A DNA stretch of 13,805 nucleotides. Origin: an uncultured Eubacteriaceae bacterium. Its GTDB lineage: Bacteria; Bacillota; Clostridia; Eubacteriales; Eubacteriaceae. The notes beneath the pieces were generated by a model. The model made no database searches and was not told the DNA's origin. It saw nothing but the letters and a program-made list of their open reading frames with translations. Where the stretch lies: assembly GCA_947630385.1 (NCBI GenBank), contig CANRHG010000033.1:1-13805 (forward strand), given 5' to 3'. Shown here in pieces: positions 7,329-13,805 of the stretch. Positions within the stretch are counted from its first letter, which is position 1. Every line of letters begins with the position of its first letter. The translations under genes and the position numbers were made by a program.

Positions 7329-8664
7329 TCTTTCCTCCTAAAAAATTCACGCCCAGTCTTAGTATAAAAAACGTAATGACCGCGCTAAGGATTTCCGAGA
7401 CCGGAAAAGAAGCCCAGACTCCTAGGGGACCGTAAAAGAGACTTAAGAAGTAGGCGATCGGAAAGATCGTAAATACTTGCCTTGTCAACGAGATCATTAG
7501 CGACGGAAACCCTCTTCCGATCGCCTCGAAGACCCCGTTGGCGTTGATGCATACGACCGAAGGAATGAAACCGAGGGCAATGATCCGAAGAGCGGGAATG
7601 GCCGCAAGCGTTAAATTTTGGTCCGTACCGAACAGGCTCATGATCCACTGTGGGAAGATCTCAAGAATCAAAGTCCCAATTAAAAGTAAGATCCCATTAT
7701 ACAAAAACGCGAAATAAACGATCCGCCTAGAGCGCTCTTTTAGTCCCGCCCCGTAGTTGTAACTCAGTAACGGCCGCATCCCCTGGATCAGTCCACTGGC
7801 TGGCATATAGAAAAAAGTCTGAAGTTTATAGTAGATCCCCAAAACGGCCACGGAAACTTCCGAATAGGCCGACAGGATATAGTTAAGATAACCTACCAGC
7901 ACCGAAGGCAGTACGAGCGTAACGCCCGCGGGAAGGGCGACGTTATAAATATCTTTTACCGTTTTGGCCCTTAAATGAAACGACTTAAACCGAAAATGCA
8001 GTGGAAAAGACATGACTTTGTACAAAATAAACGCCAGAGTCAAAGCGGCGGTCTGACCGATCACCGTAGCGATGGCCGCTCCGCTTACGCCCATACCCGG
8101 AAGGCCAAAGCCAAAAATAAATATGGGATCTAGGATAATATTAACTACGGCTCCCGTTAACATACAAGTCATGGCCGTCTTCATCCAACCCAGAGCCTGG
8201 TAGAGCTTTTCAAATACCAGAAATAACAGATAGGGAAGCGAAAAACACAAAACGATTCGCCCGTAATCCAGTCCCATTTCCAGTGTGCTCTCAGGCAAAG
8301 CGTACCAAGAAAGATAGGGCTTAATCAGAAAGAGACCAAAAAGTACGAAAATAAAAAAATGGATAACAGACAAAACCAGTCCAGTCGTGGCTCCTTCCTC
8401 TGCTTCATCCTCTTTTCCCGCCCCGGACAAACGCGATATGAACGATCCCATACCAACGCCTAGACCGACCGAAACCGCTACACTTAAGTTTTGCAGCGGA
8501 AAGATGACCGACAAGGCCGCTACGGCACCCGTTCCCAATCGAGCGACATAGAGACTATCGATAATGTTATAGAGGGAATTTACGAGCATGCTGGCCATCA
8601 TTGGTAGGCCGAGCTTTATGAGGAGCTTTCCCACTGGAGCTGTTTTTAAAAAGCTGTTATCCAT
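7321..8664 (-). CDS. MATE family efflux transporter
   Basis: The 447-residue membrane protein has the length and repeating hydrophobic pattern of MATE exporters, about twelve transmembrane helices in two halves. It starts with LIKLGLPMMASMLVNSLYNIIDSLYVARLG and AVAALSVIFPLQ, the usual TM1-TM2 region of NorM/DinF-like MATEs, followed by GLGVGMGSFISRLSGAGKEDEA. The mid-protein GMGVSGAAIATVIGQ and the C-terminal GRGFPSLMISLTRQVFTIFP are typical too. MATEs export cationic drugs or metabolites in exchange for Na+ or H+. No clear Shine-Dalgarno sequence precedes the ATG, which follows the thiT stop by ten bases, so translation is probably coupled to thiT. Its position behind a TPP riboswitch suggests that its substrate, or its need, is linked to thiamine supply; this is inference. 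Confidence 0.92.
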   Translation of the reverse strand: MDNSFLKTAPVGKLLIKLGLPMMASMLVNSLYNIIDSLYVARLGTGAVAALSVIFPLQNLSVAVSVGLGVGMGSFISRLSGAGKEDEAEEGATTGLVLSVIHFFIFVLFGLFLIKPYLSWYALPESTLEMGLDYGRIVLCFSLPYLLFLVFEKLYQALGWMKTAMTCMLTGAVVNIILDPIFIFGFGLPGMGVSGAAIATVIGQTAALTLAFILYKVMSFPLHFRFKSFHLRAKTVKDIYNVALPAGVTLVLPSVLVGYLNYILSAYSEVSVAVLGIYYKLQTFFYMPASGLIQGMRPLLSYNYGAGLKERSRRIVYFAFLYNGILLLIGTLILEIFPQWIMSLFGTDQNLTLAAIPALRIIALGFIPSVVCINANGVFEAIGRGFPSLMISLTRQVFTIFPIAYFLSLFYGPLGVWASFPVSEILSAVITFFILRLGVNFLGGKNG

Positions 8665-8674
8665 TTAATTAGGT

Positions 8675-9232
8675 TTACTGATAAACAAACAATTGTTTGG
8701 CACTTCTACAGATCAGCACCGCGCCGATGATCGTCAAGATCGTTTCGGGAAGCATGTAACTCCCGTTGTAAACGAGCGAGTAGATCCAAACCGGTGTTCC
8801 CGCGGGAGCGTACGCGCCCCACAGTAAGATCCCGGACAAAAAGCTCGAGATGAACCGGATCAGACAAACGGCTGCTGTAGATACCGAGATCCCAAGGATC
8901 TTGTTTTTAAAAGGACGGGCAAAATAGCTGGCCAGTCCCAAACAAGAAAACGGGATGATGTAATCGAGTAAGATGCAACCGATCTGTGAGAGAAGCGTCG
9001 GACAATACATGACGTTTTGAATACCTAGGAGCAACTGGACCAGAGCGTAAACAAAGCCCGTCGCTACACCCCATTTTGGCCCGTTACGGTAACTCATCAA
9101 AATGATCGGGAGCATTGAAAAAGCAGTAATATCACCGCCTTGGGGAAGACGGTACAGTGAAACAAAAGAAAGGATCGTAGACAGTGCGACTACAAGTGCC
9201 CCTTCTGTCAACTTATGAGTTTTAGAACGCAT
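8675..9232 (-). CDS. thiT: ECF-type thiamine transporter substrate-binding component ThiT
   Basis: ThiT is the membrane S-component that binds thiamine and docks to the shared ECF energising module, which is not encoded here. The 185-residue chain has about six hydrophobic helices and the ThiT signatures LPQGGDITAFSMLPIILMSYRNGPKWG near the N-terminus, GFVYALVQLLLG, and the C-terminal YNGSYMLPETILTIIGA, including the conserved aromatic and acidic residues of the thiamine site. I chose the ATG at 9232 (MRSKTHKLTEGAL) because it matches family N-termini and follows TTGGAGG. A longer frame from a TTG at 9310 would translate through the riboswitch and is rejected. The spacing from GGAGG to ATG is short (three bases). 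The MATE gene follows after ten bases. Regulation is by the TPP riboswitch just upstream. Confidence 0.95.
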   Translation of the reverse strand: MRSKTHKLTEGALVVALSTILSFVSLYRLPQGGDITAFSMLPIILMSYRNGPKWGVATGFVYALVQLLLGIQNVMYCPTLLSQIGCILLDYIIPFSCLGLASYFARPFKNKILGISVSTAAVCLIRFISSFLSGILLWGAYAPAGTPVWIYSLVYNGSYMLPETILTIIGAVLICRSAKQLFVYQ

Positions 9233-9257
9233 AAACCTCCAAGAAGCGGGCGGTTTA
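9232..9257 (-). promoter_or_regulatory. Hairpin sequestering the thiT ribosome-binding site (riboswitch expression platform)
   Basis: On the minus strand TAAACCGCC (9257-9249) pairs with GGAGGTTTA (9240-9232): eight pairs with one G-A mismatch and an eight-base loop. This covers the GGAGG and the A of the start codon. The CCGCC in the first arm can instead pair with GGCGG inside the aptamer (9280-9276). The two pairings are exclusive, which is the layout of a translational off-switch. No U-tract terminator is present between aptamer and gene. Confidence 0.7.
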
Positions 9258-9264
9258 GATTGGG

Positions 9265-9348
9265 TTAACATCCCTCCGCCGGCATTATCCGGATCAGGTA
9301 TAGGGGTCAAAGTAAAAACTTTATCTCAGCCGAAGCCCCCCCTGTTAA
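9265..9348 (-). promoter_or_regulatory. TPP riboswitch (THI element) controlling thiT
   Basis: The minus strand has the conserved TPP aptamer blocks in order: a G-rich stretch and GGCTGAGA (CTGAGA at 9329-9324), a variable P3-type hairpin (AAAGT/ACTTT), ACCCC, then TACCTGATCCGGATAATG and CCGGCGGAGGGATG. The outer P1 helix is TTAACA (9348-9343) with TGTTAA (9270-9265), six perfect pairs. The total of 84 bases is a compact aptamer. It lies downstream of the ileS terminator, so its promoter must be in 9349-9418, where I see only weak candidates. Confidence 0.96.
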
Positions 9349-9418
9349 GATCTGAATAAGATTATTTTAACAAATCCGAAGCTTTTTCGTTTATCCTTTT
9401 CGGGATTCTTTTTAAACT

Positions 9419-9444
9419 AAAAAAACCGCCCCTTACGGAGCGGC
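9419..9444 (-). terminator. Intrinsic terminator of ileS
   Basis: On the minus strand GCCGCTCC-GTAA-GGGGCGG forms a GC-rich hairpin with one internal mismatch, followed by seven T residues (9425-9419). It starts six bases past the ileS stop codon and separates ileS from the TPP-controlled operon. Confidence 0.9.
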
Positions 9445-9450
9445 AAAATT

Positions 9451-12400
9451 TTATCGTTTTTCTAGATCAAAACCGGTTTTATGCCCGTTGATGTCTTCGA
9501 CAAAAGCGTCGGTTTCTTTAAGGATAAGTTCATCGGCCAGGACTTCACCTTTTAAGAAATCTTCAAAAGCGTCGATCGCGCTTTGAACTTCGTCATCGGC
9601 ACCGATCGTAAGCGTGATGTGGTCGCTGACTTCAAAGTCTTTTTGCTTTCTTAAGTTTTGAACTTTACTGATGATTTCACGTACGAGACCTTCCTTGATG
9701 AGGTCTTCGTTCAGTTGCGTATCCAGGGCTACGGAATCGGTCCCCTCGGTCTGTACGTTAAAGCCTTCTTTGGCCTTTACGCGGATATCGACCATTTCAG
9801 GCGTGACTTCAACCGATTCTCCTTCGAGTTCAAGAGTTACCGGACGGCCTTCGGTCAGTTCCTTCTTTAAATCGTCTTCGAGATCTTTGAGCGCGCTGGC
9901 TAATATCTTAACCTTTTTGCCTAAGACCGGACCGGCTTTTTTGAAGTCGGGTTTTAACTCGTAGTTCATAAAATCCGACAGATCGTCTTTGAAGACGACG
10001 TCTTTTACGTTGAGCTCTTCTTTGATCAAATCTGTATAGTCGCTTAACTTCTCCTGATCTTTGCTGTTTAGCACGACTTCCTGTAACGGCTGGCGGACCT
10101 TGATCTGCGCTTCCTCTCTTGCGGCGCGTCCAAGGCTTGTGATCTTACGGGTCAGATCCATCGGGCCTTCGATCTCTTCATCGATCAGGCTCAAATCGGC
10201 TACCGGATAATCTGCCAGGTGAACGGAGTCTTCACCCGTTAAACTGATGTAGATCTCTTCGGAGATAAACGGCGTAAAGGGAGCCGTAAGTCTGGCCAGG
10301 CCTTCAAGCACTTCGTAAGTCGTTTTATATACGGACTTTTTATCGAGATCTAAGTCGCTCCCCCAGAAACGGCGACGGTTTCTGCGGATGTACCAGTTAG
10401 ACAGATCTTCGTTGACAAAATCCTGGATGAGTCGAACCGCTTTGGTAAGATCATAGTGGTCGAGTTGGTAACGGACGTCACGAACCAAACGGTTGTACTT
10501 AGATAAGATCCACTTATCGATCCTCGGTCTGTCTTCAACGGCAACTTCAAAAGTTCTGGGATCGACCCCGTCGGTGTTGGCGTAAAGCGAGAAGAAATTG
10601 TACGTGTTTTTAAACGTATTAAAGAATTTGGAAATGACTTCCTTTAAGCCTTCTTCATCAAAACGCGTGGGTGACCAGGCAGGCGATCCAAAGAGTAGGT
10701 ACCAGCGCAGCGCGTCGGCGCCGTAGCGGTCGAACAGATCGAAAGGATCTACGACGTTTCCACGGCTCTTACTCATCTTCTGTCCGTTGTTGTCTAGGAT
10801 CAAATCGTTTACCAGCACGTTTTTATACGGGCTCTTTCCGGTCAAAAACGTCGAGATCGCGAGCAGAGAGTAAAACCATCCGCGCGTCTGGTCGATCCCT
10901 TCGCAGATAAAATCAGCCGGGAAGTGCTCGTCAAAGTTTTCCTTGTTTTCAAACGGGTAGTGGTACTGGGCAAAAGGCATCGATCCCGAGTCAAACCAAC
11001 AGTCGATAACGTCTTTGACACGGATCATTTTCCCGCCGCATTCTTCGCAGACGAGATGAATGTCATCGACATACGGGCGGTGAAGTTCGGTATCGGTCGT
11101 AATGTCTTCGACGGCCTTTTCGACGAGTTCTTCTCTTGAGCCGACCGATTCGACGTGGCCACATTCTTCACAGCGCCATAAGTTGAGCGGCGTTCCCCAA
11201 TAACGCGATCTGGAGATCGCCCAGTCGTTTAAGTTTTCAAGCCAGTTTCCGAAACGTTTTTCCCCGACGAAATCCGGGTACCAGTTGACGTTGTTGTTAT
11301 TTTCAATGAGCTGGTCTTTGAGTTTGGTCATTTCGATATACCAGCTCGGCTTTGCGTAATACAGAAGCGGCGTCTTGCAGCGCCAGCAGTGTGGGTAATT
11401 GTGCGCGACTTTTTGCTTCTTGAAGAGTTTACCGTTTTGTTTTAGCCAATCGATGATCTGAAGATCGAGCCCGTCTTCTAAAACGAAATGGCCTTTCCAG
11501 GGCGTATCCGTGTAATTTCCCTGTTCATCTACGGGCTGTAAGACCGGCAGGTCGTAAGCGCGACCGACTTTGTAGTCGTCTTCCCCAAAGGCAGGAGCGA
11601 TGTGAACAATCCCCGTACCGTCTTCGGTCGTAACGAAGTCGGCTACGGTAACGATGTTGGCTTTCTTGTTTTTCGGGATCTCGACAAAGTCCATGAGACG
11701 TTCGTATTCGACGCCTTCGAGTTCGCTTCCTTTAAAGCGTTCCAAAACTTCGTAGTCGTCGAAAAGCTCATCGGCAAAGACTTCGGCGAGGATGTAGGTT
11801 TCGCCACGGCTCTTTATTTTTACGTAATCCGCGTTTGGATTAACGGCTAAAGCAACGTTGGCGGCAAGTGTCCAGGGCGTTGTGGTCCATACGAGGAAGT
11901 ATTCGTCGGCGTCTTTTCGCTTGAAAGCGACGATGACCGTGTTGACCATGTCTTCCTGATAACCCTGAGCGACTTCGTGGCTGGCAAGCCCCGTCCCACA
12001 ACGCGGGCAGTAGGGCAGTATCTTGTGGCCTTCGTACATGAGGCCTTCTTTATTGAACCGGTCGAGTAGGTACCAGACCGATTCGATGTAATCGTTGTCG
12101 AGCGTGATATAAGGGTTGTCCATGTCGATGAAGTAACCCATACGTTCGGTCATTTCACGCCACTGGTCTTCGTAACTGAAAACCGAAGCCTTACATTTTT
12201 CGTTAAAATCGGCGATCCCATAAGCTTCGATCTCTGGCTTTGAAGAGATACCCAACTGTTTTTCGACTTCGATTTCAACGGGAAGACCGTGGGTATCCCA
12301 CCCGCCTTTACGGATAACGTGGTCTCCGTTCATGACGTGATATTTACAGACCGTGTCTTTTAAGGTTCGGGAGATCACATGGTGAATCCCCGGACGACCG

Positions 12401-12555
12401 TTGGCCGTCGGTGGTCCTTCGTAAAAGATAAACTCAGGACCCCCTTCCCTGTTTTTGATCGTTTTTTCTAAGATATTTTCATCTCGCCATTTCTTTGCGA
12501 TCTCTTTTTCGACAGTGCTTACTTTTTCATTGCGAAGTGGACGAAAGTTTTCCAT
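9451..12555 (-). CDS. ileS: Isoleucine-tRNA ligase, type-2-like (IleS2)
   Basis: A class I aminoacyl-tRNA synthetase of 1034 residues that charges tRNA-Ile. The class signature is in EGPPTANGRPGIHHV (46-60), the HIGH-motif variant, and the second is KMSKS at 593-597 (GQKMSKSRGN). GGWDTHGLPVEIEVEK (about 84-99) and CWFDSGSMPFAQ mark the ligase core, with the editing domain between. Cysteine pairs CPRCG (183-187), CWRCK (390-394) and two later CEECG blocks suggest structural zinc sites. The length, the GRPGIHHV form and the long C-terminal region point to the eukaryote-like type 2 branch, whose members are often insensitive to mupirocin; resistance here is inference. AAGGAGG lies five bases before the ATG. 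Expression is controlled by the isoleucine T-box leader upstream, and a strong terminator follows. Confidence 0.97.
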   Translation of the reverse strand: MENFRPLRNEKVSTVEKEIAKKWRDENILEKTIKNREGGPEFIFYEGPPTANGRPGIHHVISRTLKDTVCKYHVMNGDHVIRKGGWDTHGLPVEIEVEKQLGISSKPEIEAYGIADFNEKCKASVFSYEDQWREMTERMGYFIDMDNPYITLDNDYIESVWYLLDRFNKEGLMYEGHKILPYCPRCGTGLASHEVAQGYQEDMVNTVIVAFKRKDADEYFLVWTTTPWTLAANVALAVNPNADYVKIKSRGETYILAEVFADELFDDYEVLERFKGSELEGVEYERLMDFVEIPKNKKANIVTVADFVTTEDGTGIVHIAPAFGEDDYKVGRAYDLPVLQPVDEQGNYTDTPWKGHFVLEDGLDLQIIDWLKQNGKLFKKQKVAHNYPHCWRCKTPLLYYAKPSWYIEMTKLKDQLIENNNNVNWYPDFVGEKRFGNWLENLNDWAISRSRYWGTPLNLWRCEECGHVESVGSREELVEKAVEDITTDTELHRPYVDDIHLVCEECGGKMIRVKDVIDCWFDSGSMPFAQYHYPFENKENFDEHFPADFICEGIDQTRGWFYSLLAISTFLTGKSPYKNVLVNDLILDNNGQKMSKSRGNVVDPFDLFDRYGADALRWYLLFGSPAWSPTRFDEEGLKEVISKFFNTFKNTYNFFSLYANTDGVDPRTFEVAVEDRPRIDKWILSKYNRLVRDVRYQLDHYDLTKAVRLIQDFVNEDLSNWYIRRNRRRFWGSDLDLDKKSVYKTTYEVLEGLARLTAPFTPFISEEIYISLTGEDSVHLADYPVADLSLIDEEIEGPMDLTRKITSLGRAAREEAQIKVRQPLQEVVLNSKDQEKLSDYTDLIKEELNVKDVVFKDDLSDFMNYELKPDFKKAGPVLGKKVKILASALKDLEDDLKKELTEGRPVTLELEGESVEVTPEMVDIRVKAKEGFNVQTEGTDSVALDTQLNEDLIKEGLVREIISKVQNLRKQKDFEVSDHITLTIGADDEVQSAIDAFEDFLKGEVLADELILKETDAFVEDINGHKTGFDLEKR

Positions 12556-12575
12556 TAGACCTCCTTTTTGGATTT

Positions 12576-12616
12576 AAAAAAAGCGTCCTATAAAATGAAA
12601 ATTTTATAGGACGCTT
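12576..12616 (-). terminator. T-box-controlled intrinsic terminator upstream of ileS
   Basis: The arms at 12581-12596 and 12601-12616 are perfectly complementary over 16 bp around a four-base loop. On the minus strand a run of T residues (12582-12576) follows. This is the terminator of the T-box switch. Its upstream arm borders the T-box sequence, so antitermination must disrupt it when uncharged tRNA-Ile binds. Confidence 0.95.
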
Positions 12617-12810
12617 GCTAGCGCGGTACCACCTATATTGGCTGTGCCCACTTTATTTACGATAACGGCGTATGGCCGGAATTTCCTAGATGAGAAATTC
12701 GATTCACGGGTGATCTTCGATAACTTTCCGGCAGTCCTTCTCAGCGGCTGGACCTCTCTGTGGCTTTCCCGTTAACGACGTCCCGATCAAAATCTTTTAA
12801 AAAAATTGCG
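12617..12810 (-). promoter_or_regulatory. T-box riboswitch leader specific for tRNA-Ile
   Basis: The leader has the T-box sequence AGGTGGTACCGCG (12634-12622), which pairs with the tRNA acceptor end. In Stem I it has AGAGAG and the distal GCTGAGA motif, and a specifier in GAAG-ATC-ACCC, with ATC (isoleucine) at 12714-12712. ACGGG and CCCGT can form the lower Stem I pairing around the specifier loop. Low charging of tRNA-Ile should favour the antiterminator and ileS expression. The codon matches the downstream enzyme. Confidence 0.95.
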
Positions 12811-12816
12811 GTAAAT

Positions 12817-12845
12817 ATTATAACGCTTTTTTGAAATCGATACAA
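12817..12845 (-). promoter_or_regulatory. Sigma-A-type promoter of ileS
   Basis: On the minus strand TTGTAT (12845-12840) and a perfect TATAAT (12822-12817) are separated by exactly 17 bases. Transcription would start near 12810, giving a leader of about 255 bases that contains the whole T-box. Confidence 0.8.
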
Positions 12846-12951
12846 TCAAAACCCGAAAATTTCCAAAACTTTCCTGAAAGAAAACTTTAAAGCAATTTTT
12901 AGTCCCTCGTGACTAACTTTTAATAATATTCAACACTTAGAATAAATAATT

Positions 12952-13174
12952 ATGCCGAAAAATCTAATTCGAAGAGAGCCGTATAGCCGGCTTCTTAACT
13001 CACTTAGGGACGACGATCGGATAAAAATTTTGACCGGTGTTCGGCAAAGTGGCAAATCAAGCTTGCTCGAGATCCTCAAAGAAGACCTTTTTGAAGACGG
13101 AATCGGTCCGGATCAGATCGCTTACATAAATTTTGAATTATACCGCTATCAAAAGTGGACGGCCGATGATTTAT
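12952..13174 (+). pseudogene. DUF4143-type ATPase, 5' fragment interrupted by an IS200/IS605-type element
   Basis: The frame opens with ATG at 12952 and shows the normal start of the AAA/DUF4143 ATPase family: LIRREPYSRLLNSL, then ILTGVRQSGKSSLLEIL with Walker A GVRQSGKS (29-36) and YINFELYRYQ (58-67). After about residue 74 the similarity ends where the mobile-element right end begins; the frame runs a few codons into the element and stops at TAA (13192-13194). Only the first fifth of a protein of about 400 residues remains, lacking Walker B. The rest may lie beyond the element, outside the window. There is no Shine-Dalgarno sequence before the ATG. It is a relative of the intact ATPase at 3352-4596 but not a close copy. 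Confidence 0.85.
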
Positions 13175-13308
13175 ATCAACTACCCACCACCTAAAGGAAG
13201 TGGGTTTGCGGCTATCCGGTTGTGCGGATGGTCTACTCAGGGCAGGCCTCCAACCTTTGATTACCCGAGTCTGGCCCGGGATGACGCCGCATCGCCGGGT
13301 GGTTGATG
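13175..13308 (-). ncRNA. Candidate TnpB guide RNA (reRNA/omega RNA) region at the element right end
   Basis: The 134 bases between the tnpB stop codon and the element end contain no gene. They hold several short hairpins: CCCGG...CCGGG and CCCG...CGGG just after the stop, ATCCG-CACAAC-CGGAT (13229-13214), and the right-end hairpin (13204-13183). In studied IS200/IS605 elements the guide RNA scaffold lies exactly here, overlapping the tnpB 3' end, and the guide is the flanking DNA. The call rests on position and fold only. Confidence 0.55.
13183..13204. repeat. Subterminal hairpin of the IS200/IS605 right end
   Basis: CCCAC (13183-13187) pairs with GTGGG (13200-13204), and CC (13190-13191) with GG (13196-13197) around a TAAA loop, with two mismatches between. 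Imperfect hairpins like this are recognised by the Y1 transposase TnpA in single-stranded form. Confidence 0.8.
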
Positions 13309-13805
13309 TCACCCTTCAAAGGGCAGGCGTTGCCCGCCCCCGACTGTACCCGGTACTTTGCTATTTTCTACGATATAGTTTATTCCCATGCGGTACAGAT
13401 TCATCGCCGCTATCCGGTCGTCATTGGAGCGGTAGCCGCAGTTTTTGCATTGAAAGCTATGGGTCTTTTTGCTTCGGTTCGCCTTTTCCGTATGCCCGCA
13501 GACCGGACACGTCTGACTGGTATAAGCGGGGTCGACCTCGATGACCAGATCTCCCGCTCTCCTTGCCTTGTACTTGAGTTTTTCTGCCAGGTCGTAGAAA
13601 GCCCAGGAAACCGAAACATAACGGTCTTTGGTCTTTACGCGTTCGGTAGCGCTGCGCACGCCGGTGAGGTCTTCGAGGACGAAGAGAGTCTTTTCCGGGT
13701 TGCTTGCGACGAGTGCCTTCGACACCTGATGGTTGATATCCTGCATCCAACGGTTTTCTCGCCGGCCAATTTTTCCCAGTCTTCTTCTGGCGGACTTCGT
13801 CCCCC
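13309..13805 (-). CDS. tnpB: TnpB, RNA-guided RuvC-like nuclease of an IS200/IS605-type element (5' end outside window)
   Basis: The minus-strand frame is open to the right edge, so the N-terminal part is missing; the ATG at 13746 is internal. The visible 164 residues are the C-terminal RuvC region. FVLEDLTGVR holds the RuvC-II glutamate. DPAYTSQTCPVCG and FQCKNCGYRS form the four-cysteine zinc finger. SNDDRIAAMNLY holds the RuvC-III aspartate. ARRRLGKIGRRENRWMQDINHQVSKALV lies upstream of RuvC-II, as in other family members. The tail after RuvC-III is of normal length, so the C-terminus looks intact. TnpB cleaves DNA at sites matching its guide RNA and helps keep the element at its site. The RuvC-I aspartate is outside the window, so full activity cannot be judged. 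Confidence 0.93.
   Translation of the reverse strand, partial: GTKSARRRLGKIGRRENRWMQDINHQVSKALVASNPEKTLFVLEDLTGVRSATERVKTKDRYVSVSWAFYDLAEKLKYKARRAGDLVIEVDPAYTSQTCPVCGHTEKANRSKKTHSFQCKNCGYRSNDDRIAAMNLYRMGINYIVENSKVPGTVGGGQRLPFEG

Larger units (their letters stand above)
13175..13805 (-). mobile_element. IS200/IS605-type element carrying tnpB (right end and 3' part only)
   Basis: The element's right end is on the left, since tnpB is on the minus strand. The likely boundary is at TTGAT (minus strand, 13179-13175), preceded by the subterminal hairpin CCCACttCCTTTAGGtgGTGGG and TAGTTGAT, a typical right-end form for this family. The other end is outside the window. The element has higher GC than its flanks and breaks an ATPase gene. 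Whether a tnpA transposase gene is present cannot be seen. The exact end is uncertain by a few bases. Confidence 0.8.

Noticed and set aside
9233..9310. N-terminal extension of ThiT from a TTG at 9310
   Set aside because: The extra codons are the conserved part of the TPP aptamer read as protein; the ATG at 9232 has GGAGG and matches ThiT N-termini.
9349..9418. Promoter for the TPP-riboswitch operon
   Set aside because: One must exist here because the ileS terminator lies upstream, but several weak -10-like sequences (TAAAAT, TAATCT, TATTCA) lack a matching -35, so I cannot choose.
13200..13544. Plus-strand open frame across the element end and tnpB
   Set aside because: It is antisense to the tnpB zinc finger and the right-end hairpins; composition and context favour the minus strand.
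1..13805. CRISPR array, tRNA or rRNA genes
   Set aside because: No regularly spaced direct repeats, cloverleaf sequences or rRNA-like segments were seen on either strand.

Overview
The window looks like a chromosomal segment of an anaerobic, AT-leaning Bacillota (Firmicutes). The evidence is a tRNA-Ile T-box leader, a TPP riboswitch on a ThiT-type ECF thiamine transporter, canonical AGGAGG ribosome-binding sites and intrinsic terminators. TGA is used as a stop, so the code is standard. I cannot name the genus.

Layout. (1) 1-1170, minus: the first 390 codons of an unrecognised protein with two N-terminal CxxC pairs, running off the left edge. (2) 1252-3059, plus: larB-larC, overlapping by 4 bp, two of the three enzymes that make the nickel-pincer nucleotide cofactor. 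LarC is one uninterrupted frame; larE and larA are not in the window. (3) 3060-3351: AT-rich spacer with a long-range inverted repeat and a possible minus-strand small RNA. (4) 3352-6437, minus, AT-rich accessory block: a DUF4143-type ATPase with a perfect palindrome just upstream, then a two-gene module of an XRE-like/ImmA-IrrE metallopeptidase protein and a DUF4411-type PIN nuclease, a predicted toxin-antitoxin arrangement. (5) 6660-9348, minus: TPP riboswitch, thiT, a MATE-family exporter and a TM1586-type nitroreductase, tightly packed and ending at an intrinsic terminator. (6) 9419-12845, minus: promoter, isoleucine T-box, type-2-like ileS and terminator. (7) 12952-13805: the first ~74 codons of a second DUF4143-type ATPase, cut off by the right end of an IS200/IS605-type element that carries a tnpB gene on the minus strand, running off the right edge.

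How the parts work together. The thiamine block is the best-supported regulatory story. The ligand-binding aptamer is followed by a hairpin that buries the thiT ribosome-binding site and start codon, and a segment of the aptamer can pair with the same sequestering arm, so a translational switch can be drawn from the sequence. Because the exporter and flavoprotein follow with a 10-bp gap and an 8-bp overlap, they probably share the thiamine-responsive transcript. The ileS leader has all key T-box parts: an ATC specifier, the T-box sequence and a 16-bp terminator.

The most interesting accessory signals are the ImmA-PIN module, the palindrome before the first ATPase, and the TnpB element inside the second ATPase. 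If the TnpB guide RNA reads through the element end, its guide would come from the interrupted ATPase gene. I found no CRISPR array, rRNA or tRNA gene.
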